A stretch of 64,000 bases of DNA from Lachnospira multipara ATCC 19207 (GCF_000424105.1 NZ_AUJG01000017.1:1-64000), one strand, 5' to 3'. Shown: positions 8,619-17,806, numbered from the stretch's first letter. The notes: generated by a model not told the origin, from the letters alone. Numbers and translations: made by a program.

Positions 8619-9287
8619 CTAATCCATTCTATAACCTCTACCGCGCACGGTCTTTATAATTGTAGGATTTGCCGGATCCTTCTCAATTTTTTCTCGAAGT
8701 CTCTTTATATAGACCGTTAGGGTATTATCATTAACATAATCCCCTGCAATATCCCAGATATCATCAAGTAGCTTATTTCTTGAAAGAAGTATTCCTCTGT
8801 TTTGAATAAAAATGACCAACAATCGATACTCCAGCGCAGAAAGATATATTTCTTCTCCTTCTCTAGATACCTGGCCCTTATCTAAATCCACCTTCAAACC
8901 CTCAATAAGAGTTACATTACTCTTCTTATCGTAACGTCTAAGTACATTTTTAATTCTAGAAACTAGTTCTCTTGGGCGGAAAGGCTTAGGAATATAATCA
9001 TCAGCCCCCATTTCAAAGCCAGCAACTACACTTGTTTCATCCCCTGAGGCCGTTAAGAAAATTACCGGTATGTCTAGCATTTTCTTAATCTCTAAACAAA
9101 CCCCATAGCCGTTGCCATCCGCTAGGGAAAGGTCAAGTAAAATCAAATCAAAGGCTTCTTTATCTATAATATCTAATGCATCTCTTTGGCCACTTACACT
9201 TCTAAGGCTAAAGCCTTCACTTTCAAGGTATTGGCTAAGAGACTCAATTATGCTAATATCATCCTCAACTATAAGTATTTTTGGCAT
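8619..9287 (-). CDS. OmpR-family response regulator
   Basis: A 222-aa regulator. The receiver domain (1-115) has acidic pocket VEDD, phospho-acceptor Asp52 in LLDLSLADG, switch TAS and Lys in IPKPFRP. The C-terminal winged helix (about 128-222) ends in the typical TVYIKRLREKIE recognition helix and VRGRGYRMD. It is the first gene of the regulator-kinase pair and probably activates the ABC transporter operon through the TGACA/TGTCA sites at 7521-7573. The start is supported by AGAGGG upstream of ATG. Confidence 0.93.
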   Translation of the reverse strand: MPKILIVEDDISIIESLSQYLESEGFSLRSVSGQRDALDIIDKEAFDLILLDLSLADGNGYGVCLEIKKMLDIPVIFLTASGDETSVVAGFEMGADDYIPKPFRPRELVSRIKNVLRRYDKKSNVTLIEGLKVDLDKGQVSREGEEIYLSALEYRLLVIFIQNRGILLSRNKLLDDIWDIAGDYVNDNTLTVYIKRLREKIEKDPANPTIIKTVRGRGYRMD

Positions 9288-9404
9288 AAAATTACCCTCT
9301 CTATAAATGTTAAATCTTCTTTAATATTATCATTTATAAAGAGGGTAAGCAATTATCTTATATATTTATTTACTCCCACCAGGCTTTCATTAGATTAATC
9401 ACCT

Positions 9405-10010
9405 TTATAGATAAATCACCTTACTAGCTTCTTTTAAATAGTCCTTATTATGACTTACCATAATCACAGTTTTCCCTTCCTCCGACAATTTTTTCAAAAT
9501 ATCTATTACTATTCTTGCATTTTCCTCATCAAGAGAACCGGTTGGTTCATCTGCAAGAACTACTTTACTTTTCTTTAATAAGACCCTAGCAAGAGCTACT
9601 CTTTGCTGCTCACCACCTGAAAGCTTATAAACTTTAGTATTTAACTTATCTAGCATACCTACTCTTTCTAGTGCTTCTTTAATACTTATACCAGACCTAT
9701 TTTTCTTTTTTATAATGCTAAGATTTTGCTTAACGGTCTTATTTTCTATTAAAGCAAAGTTTTGAAAAAGGAAGCTTACGTAGTCTCTTAAATATTGGGC
9801 ATGTCCAATTTTTTCAATTTCTACATTATCTATTAGTATTCGTCCGGTATCATATTTTTCAAGATTTCCAAGGATATTTAAAAATGTAGACTTGCCACAA
9901 CCACTTTTACCTGAAACCACTATAAAACTTCCATCATCTATTGTCTCATTTAAACCTTCAAAAAGCTTTTTTTCTCCAAAAGACTTAGATAAGTTTTCTA
10001 TTTTAATCAC
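9405..10010 (-). CDS. ABC ATPase of a lactococcin-972-like export/immunity set
   Basis: A short (201-aa) ATPase: Walker A SGKSGCGKST, Q-loop FLFQNFAL, signature LSGGEQQR, Walker [14 protein letters not shown]-loop MVSHNKD. It resembles the small ATPases of putative bacteriocin-export (lactococcin 972 group) transporters. I place the start at GTG 10010, which overlaps the stop of the preceding membrane gene (GTGA) and has GGGGG 6 nt upstream. An in-frame ATG lies 6 bp further up, too close to that site. It is translationally coupled to the 634-aa membrane protein. Confidence 0.8.
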   Translation of the reverse strand: MIKIENLSKSFGEKKLFEGLNETIDDGSFIVVSGKSGCGKSTFLNILGNLEKYDTGRILIDNVEIEKIGHAQYLRDYVSFLFQNFALIENKTVKQNLSIIKKKNRSGISIKEALERVGMLDKLNTKVYKLSGGEQQRVALARVLLKKSKVVLADEPTGSLDEENARIVIDILKKLSEEGKTVIMVSHNKDYLKEASKVIYL

Positions 10011-11911
10011 AAGCATCCCCCTTTCAAAGTCTTTACCATAGATATTTTCTCCTGCCTTATAATAAATAAAGCAATGATTACATTCTCAATAATATCTAAT
10101 ATAAATCCTAAAATAATTGTCGTAATTATACTAAAAATTCCTGTAGCAACTCCTATTCCTATAGCCACCAATATTGCCAAAGCATTTCCAATATTCATCT
10201 TTAAAAACAGATATTTATTTCTTTCAAAGAAACTTAAACCAAGCATTTCTTTTACTGCATGCTCCATTGCGTATTCTCTAAATTCAAGGCCTAGCATTTG
10301 AATAATCATTACCATTTCCAAAATGATTACAAGCACACATAGTGATGCTAAAAATGAAACCAATCGCTTTATAAAGCTCATCTGATAATCGTAAATATCC
10401 CCTACTTTAGATATAATTAAGCTGTCTTTATACTGGCTATCCCCTAAAAGATTTTCTATCTCTTCTTTAGAATGTCCATAAATTACAGTCCTATTAGCAG
10501 CGTACATTTGCTTAGGAATACCAACACTTCCCTTTAAATATATAATTGTAGGATTAGACACATTTTCAAAACGATTATATTGGCCGTTGCCAATACAAAG
10601 CATAGATATTTTTTTGCTATATTCTAGCTCCTCTAAACTTAAGTCATCCAGTTCGTTCATGGACATAATCCCTTCAACTTCAGGCATGAAAATTGTCTTT
10701 TTTTTACTATGAATAACCAAACAATCCGATTCCTCATTTTGATTTTCACTTATTAGTTGCTTTATACTATCTGGCAACAAATCTATTGCAGATTCATTTA
10801 CAATAATATATGGGTATTTCCCATCATTTATTTTCATACATAATTTTATGTTTAAATCAGACTCATTTAACACATCCCATACAGCATAATCAATAAAATC
10901 AAGTGATGTATCTGTAATAAAAACATCATCTTTTATAGTTTCTATCTGCTTCTTTTGTGCAGTTTTAAATGTATTTTTACCAATAGATGAAATGTTTGTT
11001 GCAAGGCTAAAAACTACTAACGAAAAAGCTAACAGTTTTATGAAATATAAAAACCAAAGTGCATTTTTATTGTCATTTACATTAGAAAACACCGCCTTAA
11101 TATTCATTTTTAACAAAAGGAAATTGCATAAAGCAGCTAATATAACACATATTTGATATATACAAAAAGCTAATATTGCCCTGTAATCACCTGATATAAA
11201 ATTAAACACAAATAATTTTGCTACAATGTAAATCAATTCATATATTATTAAATCCAACAAAAAAGACTTAATAACTATTTCCTTTAAATTTTCACCATAA
11301 ACTGCACGTAAAATAATGCTTTTCTTTCTTCTAAAAACTGTAATTAAACTTATTATTAAAATCATAATACCAATTAAAGTCCAAACAATTATTATCATAT
11401 CATTTTCATTAATTAGACTTTTTACTTGGCTTATTGTTTCATATTTTTCTGATAAAATTTTTTTCGTTTCTTTGCTGTTATTTAAGATAAGGAAACTATT
11501 GTTTGAACTAATTTCGTCTATAGATAGCTCATCTATATTTTTGTAAATAATAGACAAATTTCCATTTAACAATGACTTATATTTTCTTTCTTTTAAGGCG
11601 GTTTTCTTTATAAAATAATTTTTTGCTTCATCTGAATTAACATAGATTAAAAGCTTGGTCTCCAATTCGCTTTCTTTTTCAAAGACGGGATAACAAATCC
11701 AATTTCCCTCATTTGATAGACTAATCAAATCTTGCTTTAGTTCGCTTAATTGATCTTCGTTATAGTCAATTTTCATTCTTCCAAATTTGCTATATATAGA
11801 ATCATAAATTGTTATATGAAACAATTCACATCTCATAACAAATCCCAAACAAACTATCATAAAAATCAAAATAATATTTACTATTCTTTCCAAGGCATCT
11901 CTAATCCCCAT
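10007..11911 (-). CDS. DUF1430-like integral membrane protein (bacteriocin-associated)
   Basis: A 634-aa polytopic protein: TM near the N-terminus, an external domain (about 40-165), a TM group (about 170-305), a second external domain and a C-terminal TM group (about 495-625). The plan matches the bacteriocin-associated DUF1430 membrane proteins that pair with a small ABC ATPase. They are thought to export or give immunity to lactococcin 972-type peptides. The start overlaps the previous gene by 31 bp and has an AAAGGCGG ribosome site. No bacteriocin precursor ORF was found nearby, so the cargo is unknown. The family call is by overall resemblance. Confidence 0.6.
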   Translation of the reverse strand: MGIRDALERIVNIILIFMIVCLGFVMRCELFHITIYDSIYSKFGRMKIDYNEDQLSELKQDLISLSNEGNWICYPVFEKESELETKLLIYVNSDEAKNYFIKKTALKERKYKSLLNGNLSIIYKNIDELSIDEISSNNSFLILNNSKETKKILSEKYETISQVKSLINENDMIIIVWTLIGIMILIISLITVFRRKKSIILRAVYGENLKEIVIKSFLLDLIIYELIYIVAKLFVFNFISGDYRAILAFCIYQICVILAALCNFLLLKMNIKAVFSNVNDNKNALWFLYFIKLLAFSLVVFSLATNISSIGKNTFKTAQKKQIETIKDDVFITDTSLDFIDYAVWDVLNESDLNIKLCMKINDGKYPYIIVNESAIDLLPDSIKQLISENQNEESDCLVIHSKKKTIFMPEVEGIMSMNELDDLSLEELEYSKKISMLCIGNGQYNRFENVSNPTIIYLKGSVGIPKQMYAANRTVIYGHSKEEIENLLGDSQYKDSLIISKVGDIYDYQMSFIKRLVSFLASLCVLVIILEMVMIIQMLGLEFREYAMEHAVKEMLGLSFFERNKYLFLKMNIGNALAILVAIGIGVATGIFSIITTIILGFILDIIENVIIALFIIRQEKISMVKTLKGGCL

Positions 11912-12447
11912 AAGTCTTCCGCCTTTCTAAATAATATATCTATTTTGTCTGTATTTTCATCTACATAAGGTTGATATTCTTCATATCTTGCTGTTCTACT
12001 ATCCTCTAGATATATTTGTCTGCCATCTAGTATTACCCCAAGTTCTTTTATATTTCCTGTGAAATCTTCTAGCCAAATTATTAAACTATAATCTCCCATA
12101 ACATACATCATCTTCCCAGGATTTTCTGGATCTGGTCCAACTAATTCCATTGGTGATGTAATCGCCAAGTTTCCATCATCCCACAACCATAATGCTGGCA
12201 TACTTACACTTAAAGTAAATTTATCATTATCCCAAACAGCAATATTCTTTATATCTGCTTCACCTTTTTTGTCTGTACAATATACACTATTTTCTGTCTT
12301 AACATAATACTTATGAAATGGTTTATATTTTCCATAATACCAAGCTATACTCATTACACCTAGAATTAAAAAAAGAAATGTGAAACATAAAATAAATGCT
12401 TTACTATGAAGTATTCTTTTAATTCTTTCTTTCCTCTCTTTTTTCAT
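11881..12447 (-). CDS. Membrane-anchored extracellular protein of unknown function
   Basis: A 188-aa protein with a lysine/arginine-rich start, one TM helix (about 15-35) and a 150-residue external domain rich in Trp, Asp and Tyr. I do not recognise the domain. Its 3' end overlaps the DUF1430-like gene by 31 bp, so it is the first gene of that three-gene operon and may be an accessory or immunity part. The ribosome site is weak (GGGGCTG). An operator-like palindrome lies about 90 bp upstream. A function in peptide export or self-protection is only a guess from position. Confidence 0.65.
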   Translation of the reverse strand: MKKERKERIKRILHSKAFILCFTFLFLILGVMSIAWYYGKYKPFHKYYVKTENSVYCTDKKGEADIKNIAVWDNDKFTLSVSMPALWLWDDGNLAITSPMELVGPDPENPGKMMYVMGDYSLIIWLEDFTGNIKELGVILDGRQIYLEDSRTARYEEYQPYVDENTDKIDILFRKAEDLWGLEMPWKE

Positions 12448-12522
12448 ACTACAGCCCCATTAAAAAATATTATCTCACGCCCCGACATTGTTTATTACTT
12501 AACAATACTTCTATCTAACTTT

Positions 12523-12567
12523 ATTGTAAGACTTTAAGTATATAAAGTAAAGTAATACTTTATATAC
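12523..12567 (-). promoter_or_regulatory. Promoter with overlapping 12-bp palindrome
   Basis: GTATATAAAGTA and TACTTTATATAC (12538-12549 and 12556-12567) form a perfect 12-bp inverted repeat around 6 nt. On the minus strand a -10-like TACAAT lies at 12523-12528. The palindrome covers the place where a -35 (TTTACT) would sit, as expected for a repressor operator of the 188-aa/DUF1430/ABC operon. The remainder of the 12448-12672 gap shows nothing else. Confidence 0.45.
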
Positions 12568-12672
12568 ACGTATAAAAAAACAAGCTAAATTTTTCTTTAC
12601 TAGGAACACATTTGTATTTCAATCTTTAAAACGTAAAGTTAAGGTAAAAAGCAAATGTAATTGTTTATATTG

Positions 12673-13074
12673 TTAAAACTTAGTATTAGTTGCTCTACGA
12701 TCAAGCTTTCTTCTTATTAAATTAGTTATTGCTAAATAACATAATGCTACTAAAATCAAGAATACCAATAATACTAATATCCACCAAGCACTACCCATAA
12801 ATGGTAACTCATTAGTAAATCCAAATGCTCCTGCCTTACTTCCCCAATTTAAGAAGAAATAAGGATATTTAATTCCTTCAGCAAACTGCCAACCCTTAAC
12901 ATATCCAATGCCTGCATAAATTGCATAGAGAATTGGTGGAATAATAACATAAATCACGTCTTTTTTCTTCAAACTTCCAACATGACTTACAACAAAGAAA
13001 TCTACTGCTGATACAAAAACAATTATCTTTAATAGATAACTAATTCTTTTTTGCGAATTTGATAATGATCTCAT
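12673..13074 (-). CDS. Small Pr6Pr-like membrane protein
   Basis: A 133-aa protein with about three TM helices (12-32, 40-60, 95-118) and a conserved-looking stretch GIKYPYFFLNWGS. It resembles the C-terminal half of Pr6Pr-family six-helix membrane proteins, whose usual length is about 200, so it may be a short relative or an N-terminally trimmed copy. A clean GGAGGAATT ribosome site sits directly before ATG, so the present start is probably used. No function is known for the family. Confidence 0.55.
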   Translation of the reverse strand: MRSLSNSQKRISYLLKIIVFVSAVDFFVVSHVGSLKKKDVIYVIIPPILYAIYAGIGYVKGWQFAEGIKYPYFFLNWGSKAGAFGFTNELPFMGSAWWILVLLVFLILVALCYLAITNLIRRKLDRRATNTKF

Positions 13075-13137
13075 AATTCCTCCTGCTTGAAATTAACTTA
13101 TCATTACAAGTCTTGAGCATCTTAGATTTGTTTAGTT

Positions 13138-13983
13138 TTATAATAAATAGCTTTCTATCATTCTCTCAACTGTCTTAACGTCAAGATTTACACCTTCTGA
13201 TTCCATACTAAGAATTAAATCCTTACCTGGAAATAAGCCGTTTCCTATATAGTCTTGTATCTTGGAAAAATTCTTAGTGGCATAATCATATTCTGAAATA
13301 AGACCTAAATGCTCCCAGTAATAAGTATGGCCTGTTCTTAGATTTAATACCGCAAAATCGGGATAAACTGTTGAAAAATTAGATAGTTCTAGACGAGGTT
13401 CGTATGCATATGGAATATTATATTTAAAAAGTAAATCAGCTATTATCTTCTCTGACTTTGATCTTACGTACTCATTATTATTTGTCTTATACTGTCCATC
13501 TTGTGGATATGTATTTTGCATGGCTGGATGTAATTTGTACCATTCCTCTATATATTCTTCTTTTGACTTTATTATAGGTACAACCATTTCCTTTTTACTT
13601 TTCTTTAAGCCTTCATATGTATTATAGATTTCTTCAATATCATAGATCTTTAGTAATCTTAATAAGCTATTCTGTATCTTTTTTAGCTTATCATTAACAG
13701 CTAAATCATAATCTCTTTGAATATACTTCTTAAGATTCTTCTCATCTTCTCTTTTTACGTAGCTTTTCTTTTTTGTTCTCTTATCATATATGTAATAATT
13801 CTCTTTTCCTTTTATTGTAGAGCTATATACACATAGATTCTTATCATCTTTATCTTTATATCTAGCAATATTTTTATTGGATTCCTTCAACAATCTAGTA
13901 ATATCACTAAGTTGCTCAGTTAATTCATTCTTGTAATTATAGATGTGGTCTAGGTCTTTGTTAACTTTACGTTTCTTTGCCAT
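13138..13983 (-). CDS. PD-(D/E)XK nuclease-like protein, paralogue 2
   Basis: A 281-aa paralogue of the proteins at 2540 and 40919. A basic N-terminus (MAKKRKVNK) and coiled coil (about 15-45) are followed by a segment with ENYYIYDKRTKKKSYVK, a helical middle and the nuclease-like core RSKSE (Glu178), VYPDF (Asp209) and YYWEH (Glu224). It is closest to paralogue 1: both share YYWEHLGL, YATKNF and the PG-x2-LILS segment. The 5' leader CAAAAGAAAGGAG is almost the same as in paralogue 1. Its upstream DNA carries its own hairpin array (14014-14158), unlike array 1 in arm sequence. Enzymatic activity is inferred from motifs. Confidence 0.7.
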   Translation of the reverse strand: MAKKRKVNKDLDHIYNYKNELTEQLSDITRLLKESNKNIARYKDKDDKNLCVYSSTIKGKENYYIYDKRTKKKSYVKREDEKNLKKYIQRDYDLAVNDKLKKIQNSLLRLLKIYDIEEIYNTYEGLKKSKKEMVVPIIKSKEEYIEEWYKLHPAMQNTYPQDGQYKTNNNEYVRSKSEKIIADLLFKYNIPYAYEPRLELSNFSTVYPDFAVLNLRTGHTYYWEHLGLISEYDYATKNFSKIQDYIGNGLFPGKDLILSMESEGVNLDVKTVERMIESYLL

Positions 13984-14013
13984 GTGGCTCCTTTCTTTTG
14001 TGGTGGTAGTGGT

Positions 14014-14158
14014 CCGGGAGGGGGGGAACCTCCGTAAGGTGCTGAATTTCCCGGTGGTTTTAGCGGTCCGGCAGGGGGAACCTCCGTAAGGTGCTGAATT
14101 TCCCGGTAGTTTTAGCGGTCCGAGAGGCTACAACAAACTAATTTCTACTGATTTCCGG
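14014..14158. repeat. Hairpin-repeat array 2 (3 units, CCGG arms)
   Basis: Three units at 14014-14054, 14068-14106 and 14120-14158, period 52-54 bp, each bounded by CCGG (last unit CCGA...CCGG). Units 1 and 2 share almost the whole sequence, including AACCTCCGTAAGGTGCTGAA. Unit 3 keeps only the arms and the ATTTC next to the right arm, while its interior is quite different. The linker TAGTTTTAGCGGT also repeats. The array starts 30 bp upstream of the start codon of paralogue 2 and is GC-rich compared with neighbours. The rest of 13984-14284 is the IS256 left end and its leader. Confidence 0.75.
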
Positions 14159-14194
14159 CGAATTTTTCTATAAGGAGATAAAGCCCATATAATG

Positions 14195-15533
14195 GTGTAA
14201 ATTCAAAAAATAAAAAGAGCCAAGAGCTCATCTTTCAGTTAAAATTAAGTTACCACACAAAACATAATTGAAAGGATGAACACTATGGCTCAATTACATT
14301 TTACATTGGATTACGATTTTTTTGTAGGACTTTTCTCAGAAACTAAAGATGAAGCCTTTGGAAAGCTGATGGAAGCTTTACTGAATCAGGTACTCTTAGC
14401 AGAATCTTCCGAACAATTAGGTGCGGAAAATTATGAACGTTCTTCCAATCGTTCTGATTATCGTAATGGAACTCGAACTAGGAGTTTGACTACAAGGATT
14501 GGAAAAATAGAATTACAGGTTCCAAGACATAGAAATGTGCCTTTTAAAACAGCTTTATTTGAGAACTATCAGCGCAATGAACAAGCTTTGATTTCTACTA
14601 TGATGGAAATGGTTATTCAAGGTGTTTCAACTAGAAATGTTAAGAAAGTAACCGAGGAATTATGCGGGGAGTCTTTCTCAAAATCTACTGTCTCTGAGAT
14701 TTGCAAGGAACTAGATGTTCCAATCAAGCATTTCAAAGAGCGACTTTTACCTGAACACTATCCATTTATTATAGTTGATGCTATTTATCTTAAAGCTCGT
14801 GAAGAGCATAGGATTAAGTCTAAAGCATTATTTATTGCTATAGGAATCAATAATACAGGCCATAAAGAAGTCCTTGGTTTTGAAGTCTATGACTCAGAGA
14901 AAACAAACACTTGGAGAGACTTTTTTGAAGGCCTTAAAAGCCGTGGATTAAGAGGCGTTGATATCGTTATCTCAGATGCACACGCTGGACTTGTAGAAGC
15001 AATAAAAGAATGTTTTACAGGATCATCATGGCAACGCTGCCAAGCTCATTTTACAAGAAACATCATTGATAAATGCCCTAAGAAATATAGCACTGGCTTA
15101 GCTGCTGAATTAAGAGACATGTTTAATTCATCAACAGTTGAAGAAGCTAGACGCTTAAAATCAAGCATTTACGATGAATATCAAGATGTTGCCTCAGAAG
15201 CTATGTCTATTTTAGATGAAGGATTTGAAGACAGTATAACAATCATGGCCTTACCTTCTAAATATCGCATTGCTTTAAGAACTAGTAACATCATAGAGCG
15301 TGAAAATAGAGAAATAAGGCGACGCGAAAGAGTAATACAAATTTTTCCTAATACGGAATCAATCATCAGACTCATTGGTGCAATTCTCTATGATGATCAC
15401 AATGATTGGAGTGTAGCACAGAGACTCTTTGACATGCAAGAGTATTACGATAACCTCAATAAAATACAAAAGAAGCTCTTAAAAAGAAGAGTGGCCTAAG
15501 GAAAACTATTTTAGCTGAAAGATGAATTTACAC
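14195..15533 (+). mobile_element. IS256-family insertion sequence
   Basis: About 1.34 kb bounded by inverted ends: GTGTAAATTCA at 14195-14205 and its complement TGAATTTACAC at 15523-15533. Both are followed inward by CATCTTTCAG(T/C)TAAAAT; on the left the second block is separated by about 22 extra bases (AAAAATAAAAAGAGCCAAGA-like). No matching 8-bp target duplication is seen, so the insertion is old or one end has rearranged. The element sits between hairpin array 2 and an orphan hairpin pair, and may have landed inside a longer array. Confidence 0.8.
14285..15499 (+). CDS. IS256-family transposase
   Basis: A DDE transposase of about 404 aa, full length for the family. The catalytic acids lie in PFIIVDAIYLKARE, VISDAHAGL and IIERENREIRRRERV, in the normal order. 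FPNTESIIRLIGAIL near the C-terminus is the conserved IS256 tail. ATG 14285 (MAQLHF) is preferred because AAGGA lies 9 nt upstream; an in-frame ATG at 14276 overlaps that ribosome site. No frameshift or stop is present, so the element could be active. Confidence 0.92.
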   Translation: MAQLHFTLDYDFFVGLFSETKDEAFGKLMEALLNQVLLAESSEQLGAENYERSSNRSDYRNGTRTRSLTTRIGKIELQVPRHRNVPFKTALFENYQRNEQALISTMMEMVIQGVSTRNVKKVTEELCGESFSKSTVSEICKELDVPIKHFKERLLPEHYPFIIVDAIYLKAREEHRIKSKALFIAIGINNTGHKEVLGFEVYDSEKTNTWRDFFEGLKSRGLRGVDIVISDAHAGLVEAIKECFTGSSWQRCQAHFTRNIIDKCPKKYSTGLAAELRDMFNSSTVEEARRLKSSIYDEYQDVASEAMSILDEGFEDSITIMALPSKYRIALRTSNIIERENREIRRRERVIQIFPNTESIIRLIGAILYDDHNDWSVAQRLFDMQEYYDNLNKIQKKLLKRRVA

Positions 15534-15557
15534 ACAAATATGGACTTGACTTTGATT

Positions 15558-15667
15558 TCTCTGAACATCCCACTATTTAGTCGATTTTTCAGAGATTTCG
15601 CATTCCTTATTCTTTCGTGATTCTAAATTTCTCTGAATATCCCACTATTTAGTCGATTTTTCAGAGA
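15558..15667. repeat. Orphan hairpin pair (TCTCTGAA/TTCAGAGA arms)
   Basis: Two near-identical 38-nt hairpins at 15558-15595 and 15630-15667 (period 72) with perfect 8-bp arms and a 22-nt loop containing CCACTATTTAGTCGATTT. The flank ATTTCGC(A/G)TTCCTTATTC also repeats. The size and design match the nuclease-linked hairpin arrays, but the arms differ and no nuclease gene is adjacent: paralogue 2 lies beyond the IS256 copy. The rest of 15534-15810 holds no gene. Confidence 0.75.
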
Positions 15668-15810
15668 TTTCGCGTTCCTTATTCTTATTTCAGGACTTGC
15701 CCCACAATTTTTTTATCATTATAGTGTTACAAACAGTACAAACTATACATTAAACTCGCTTATTTGTAAAGTTCTAATTTTATTACTATTATAAATTCCC
15801 AGACAGCTAC

Positions 15811-15846
15811 AAAAAAGAACCACAGGCCTCTGGCCTGCGGTTCTTT
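15811..15846 (-). terminator. Terminator of fbp
   Basis: GC-rich stem AAAGAACCACAGGCC / GGCCTGCGGTTCTTT with a 3-nt loop directly after the fbp stop codon. On the minus strand it ends in TTTTTT. Confidence 0.9.
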
Positions 15847-15847
15847 C

Positions 15848-17806
15848 CTACTCTTTTTCTACTAACTCGCCTTTTCTATAGGCTCTTAGTAGTTCCTCTA
15901 ATTCTTCAATTGTTTCCTTAATTTCTTTACCTGTATCTGTATCTGCCACTGTTTTTCTACGTTCTACATGCTGTACAAGTACTGTTTCTGAATGAATATC
16001 ACTACCAGTTTCTACAGCCTTTTCTACGGATTCAAAAGGTTCGTGAGCTGCAAGCAAGAAACCATAAGAATTATAAGTTAAAGTATAACCTGCAATTCCA
16101 GTTTTAGGTTGATAAGCTTTAGAAAAGCCACCATCTATTACAAGAAGTCTACCGCCACATTTAATAGGTAGTTCTCCCTTCTTAGTTTCTACTGGTACAT
16201 GACCGTTAATAATACGACTCTCTGAAGAATTTAAGCCAAATTCATTAAGAATCATAGTAACTGTCTCATCTTTATCATACCATGTATAATATGGATTCTT
16301 TAATTCAAGATGAGTCTCCTTATCCTCTATAAAATATCTCTCAAAAGTGGCCATTTTATCCTTGCCAAATACAGGAGAATTCTTGTGACACCAAGTATAC
16401 CAAAGCATATCCATACCAATCTGCTTTTCCTCAGGATCTATGGCATAGTAACCCTTTCTTAACCATTTTTCAAGTTCGTCATAAAGAGCTTTACCCTTAT
16501 ATTTATGTCCACAAAGTTCAACCTCTAAGAACTTTCCCTTATCATTTAGCGGAACACAACCATGATAAAGTAAATTATTATTATAAACCTTATAAAGACT
16601 GCCTTTTCTATATAGGAAGCGAACATGTTCCTGAAGCTTATCACAATTAATAAAGGCAGCTTTTAACTTTTCCATAACCTCTTCTTCTCTAACTGATAAC
16701 TTATATGGATCATCAGGATCAAGAGTAGGGAAATTACTATCCTTTAATTGATATTCCTTTCCATCTATAGTAACAGTGCCCTTTTCAATATTAATCTTAT
16801 CAAGTAAAAGTCTATCTTCCATTCTAAATTCTGGATGTTTCTTAATCATCTGACCTTCAAGCTTAAACTGGATAATAGCAATAGCTTTATGCATCTTTCT
16901 ATCCATTTGTGCGTTTGCTAAGTCATATTCTCCTTCGCGATAATGAAGTCTAAAACATTCACAAGGATCATCCTTATAAGTATCAATAGCAAACTTAAAT
17001 AAAGGTAAGAGATTAATTCCATAACCGTCTTCTAAAATATCTAGATTACCATATCTTGCAGAGAAACGCAGTACTGTTGCTATACAGGCAAGTTGACCTG
17101 TAGCTGCACCCATCCACACTATATCATGATTACCCCACTGGATATCCACACTATGATAGTGCATAAGTGTATCCATGCAAATGTGTGACCCCGGCCCTCT
17201 GTCATAAATATCTCCTACAATATGAAGATGATCAATTACAAAACGGCTGATGGCCTTAGATAACGCAATTATTAAATCTGGTGCTTTTCCAAGACGAATT
17301 ACTGTCTTAATAATCTCATTAAAATAAGCTTCCTGATCTCCTAAATCCCTTCTTCCAGTAATAAGTTCTTCTATTACATAAGCAAAGTCCTTTGGAAGGG
17401 CCTTTCTAACTTTAGAACGAGTATACTTACTTGCTGAGGACTTGCAAACTCTAATAAGTCTATTAATCATTACAAGATACCAGTCATCCATAGAGTTAAC
17501 CATCTTTTTTCTTTGAATCAAACTAATCCTCTCCTCCGGATAGTAAATCAAAGTGGCTAAATCTCTCTTCTCTTTTTCTGATAAAATGTTTCCAAATTCA
17601 TCGTCTATCTTTCGTTTCACAGCACCTGATCCATTTTTTAATACATGGGCAAATTGCTCATGTTCTCCATGAATATCAGAAAGAAAATGCTCTGTTCCTT
17701 TAGGTAAACTAAGAATTGATTGTAAATTAATAATTTCTGTTGCAGTCATTGCAACATTAGTAAACTGTTTTGAAAGTATTTTAAGATACTGTTTGTCATT
17801 ATCCAT
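15848..17806 (-). CDS. fbp: Fructose-1,6-bisphosphatase, class III
   Basis: A 652-aa gluconeogenic enzyme hydrolysing fructose 1,6-bisphosphate to fructose 6-phosphate; the length is normal for the Firmicutes class III family. Metallophosphatase motifs are clear: FLSDIHGEHEQF (about 41-52), GDIYDRGPGSH, WGNHDIVWMG and later INGHVPV. KAYQPKTGIAGYTL near the C-terminus is also typical. Monocistronic: its terminator follows immediately and the YwqG-like gene lies 47 bp upstream. The start is supported by GGGAGGAGAG before ATG. Confidence 0.95.
   Translation of the reverse strand: MDNDKQYLKILSKQFTNVAMTATEIINLQSILSLPKGTEHFLSDIHGEHEQFAHVLKNGSGAVKRKIDDEFGNILSEKEKRDLATLIYYPEERISLIQRKKMVNSMDDWYLVMINRLIRVCKSSASKYTRSKVRKALPKDFAYVIEELITGRRDLGDQEAYFNEIIKTVIRLGKAPDLIIALSKAISRFVIDHLHIVGDIYDRGPGSHICMDTLMHYHSVDIQWGNHDIVWMGAATGQLACIATVLRFSARYGNLDILEDGYGINLLPLFKFAIDTYKDDPCECFRLHYREGEYDLANAQMDRKMHKAIAIIQFKLEGQMIKKHPEFRMEDRLLLDKINIEKGTVTIDGKEYQLKDSNFPTLDPDDPYKLSVREEEVMEKLKAAFINCDKLQEHVRFLYRKGSLYKVYNNNLLYHGCVPLNDKGKFLEVELCGHKYKGKALYDELEKWLRKGYYAIDPEEKQIGMDMLWYTWCHKNSPVFGKDKMATFERYFIEDKETHLELKNPYYTWYDKDETVTMILNEFGLNSSESRIINGHVPVETKKGELPIKCGGRLLVIDGGFSKAYQPKTGIAGYTLTYNSYGFLLAAHEPFESVEKAVETGSDIHSETVLVQHVERRKTVADTDTGKEIKETIEELEELLRAYRKGELVEKE

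Noticed and set aside
12448-13137. A bacteriocin precursor gene near the DUF1430-like operon
   Set aside because: No frame of 60-120 codons with a signal peptide and ribosome site was found; the 133-aa gene is a multi-helix membrane protein.
14195-15533. Target-site duplication of the IS256 copy
   Set aside because: The 8 bases on either side of the inverted ends do not match, so no duplication is claimed.
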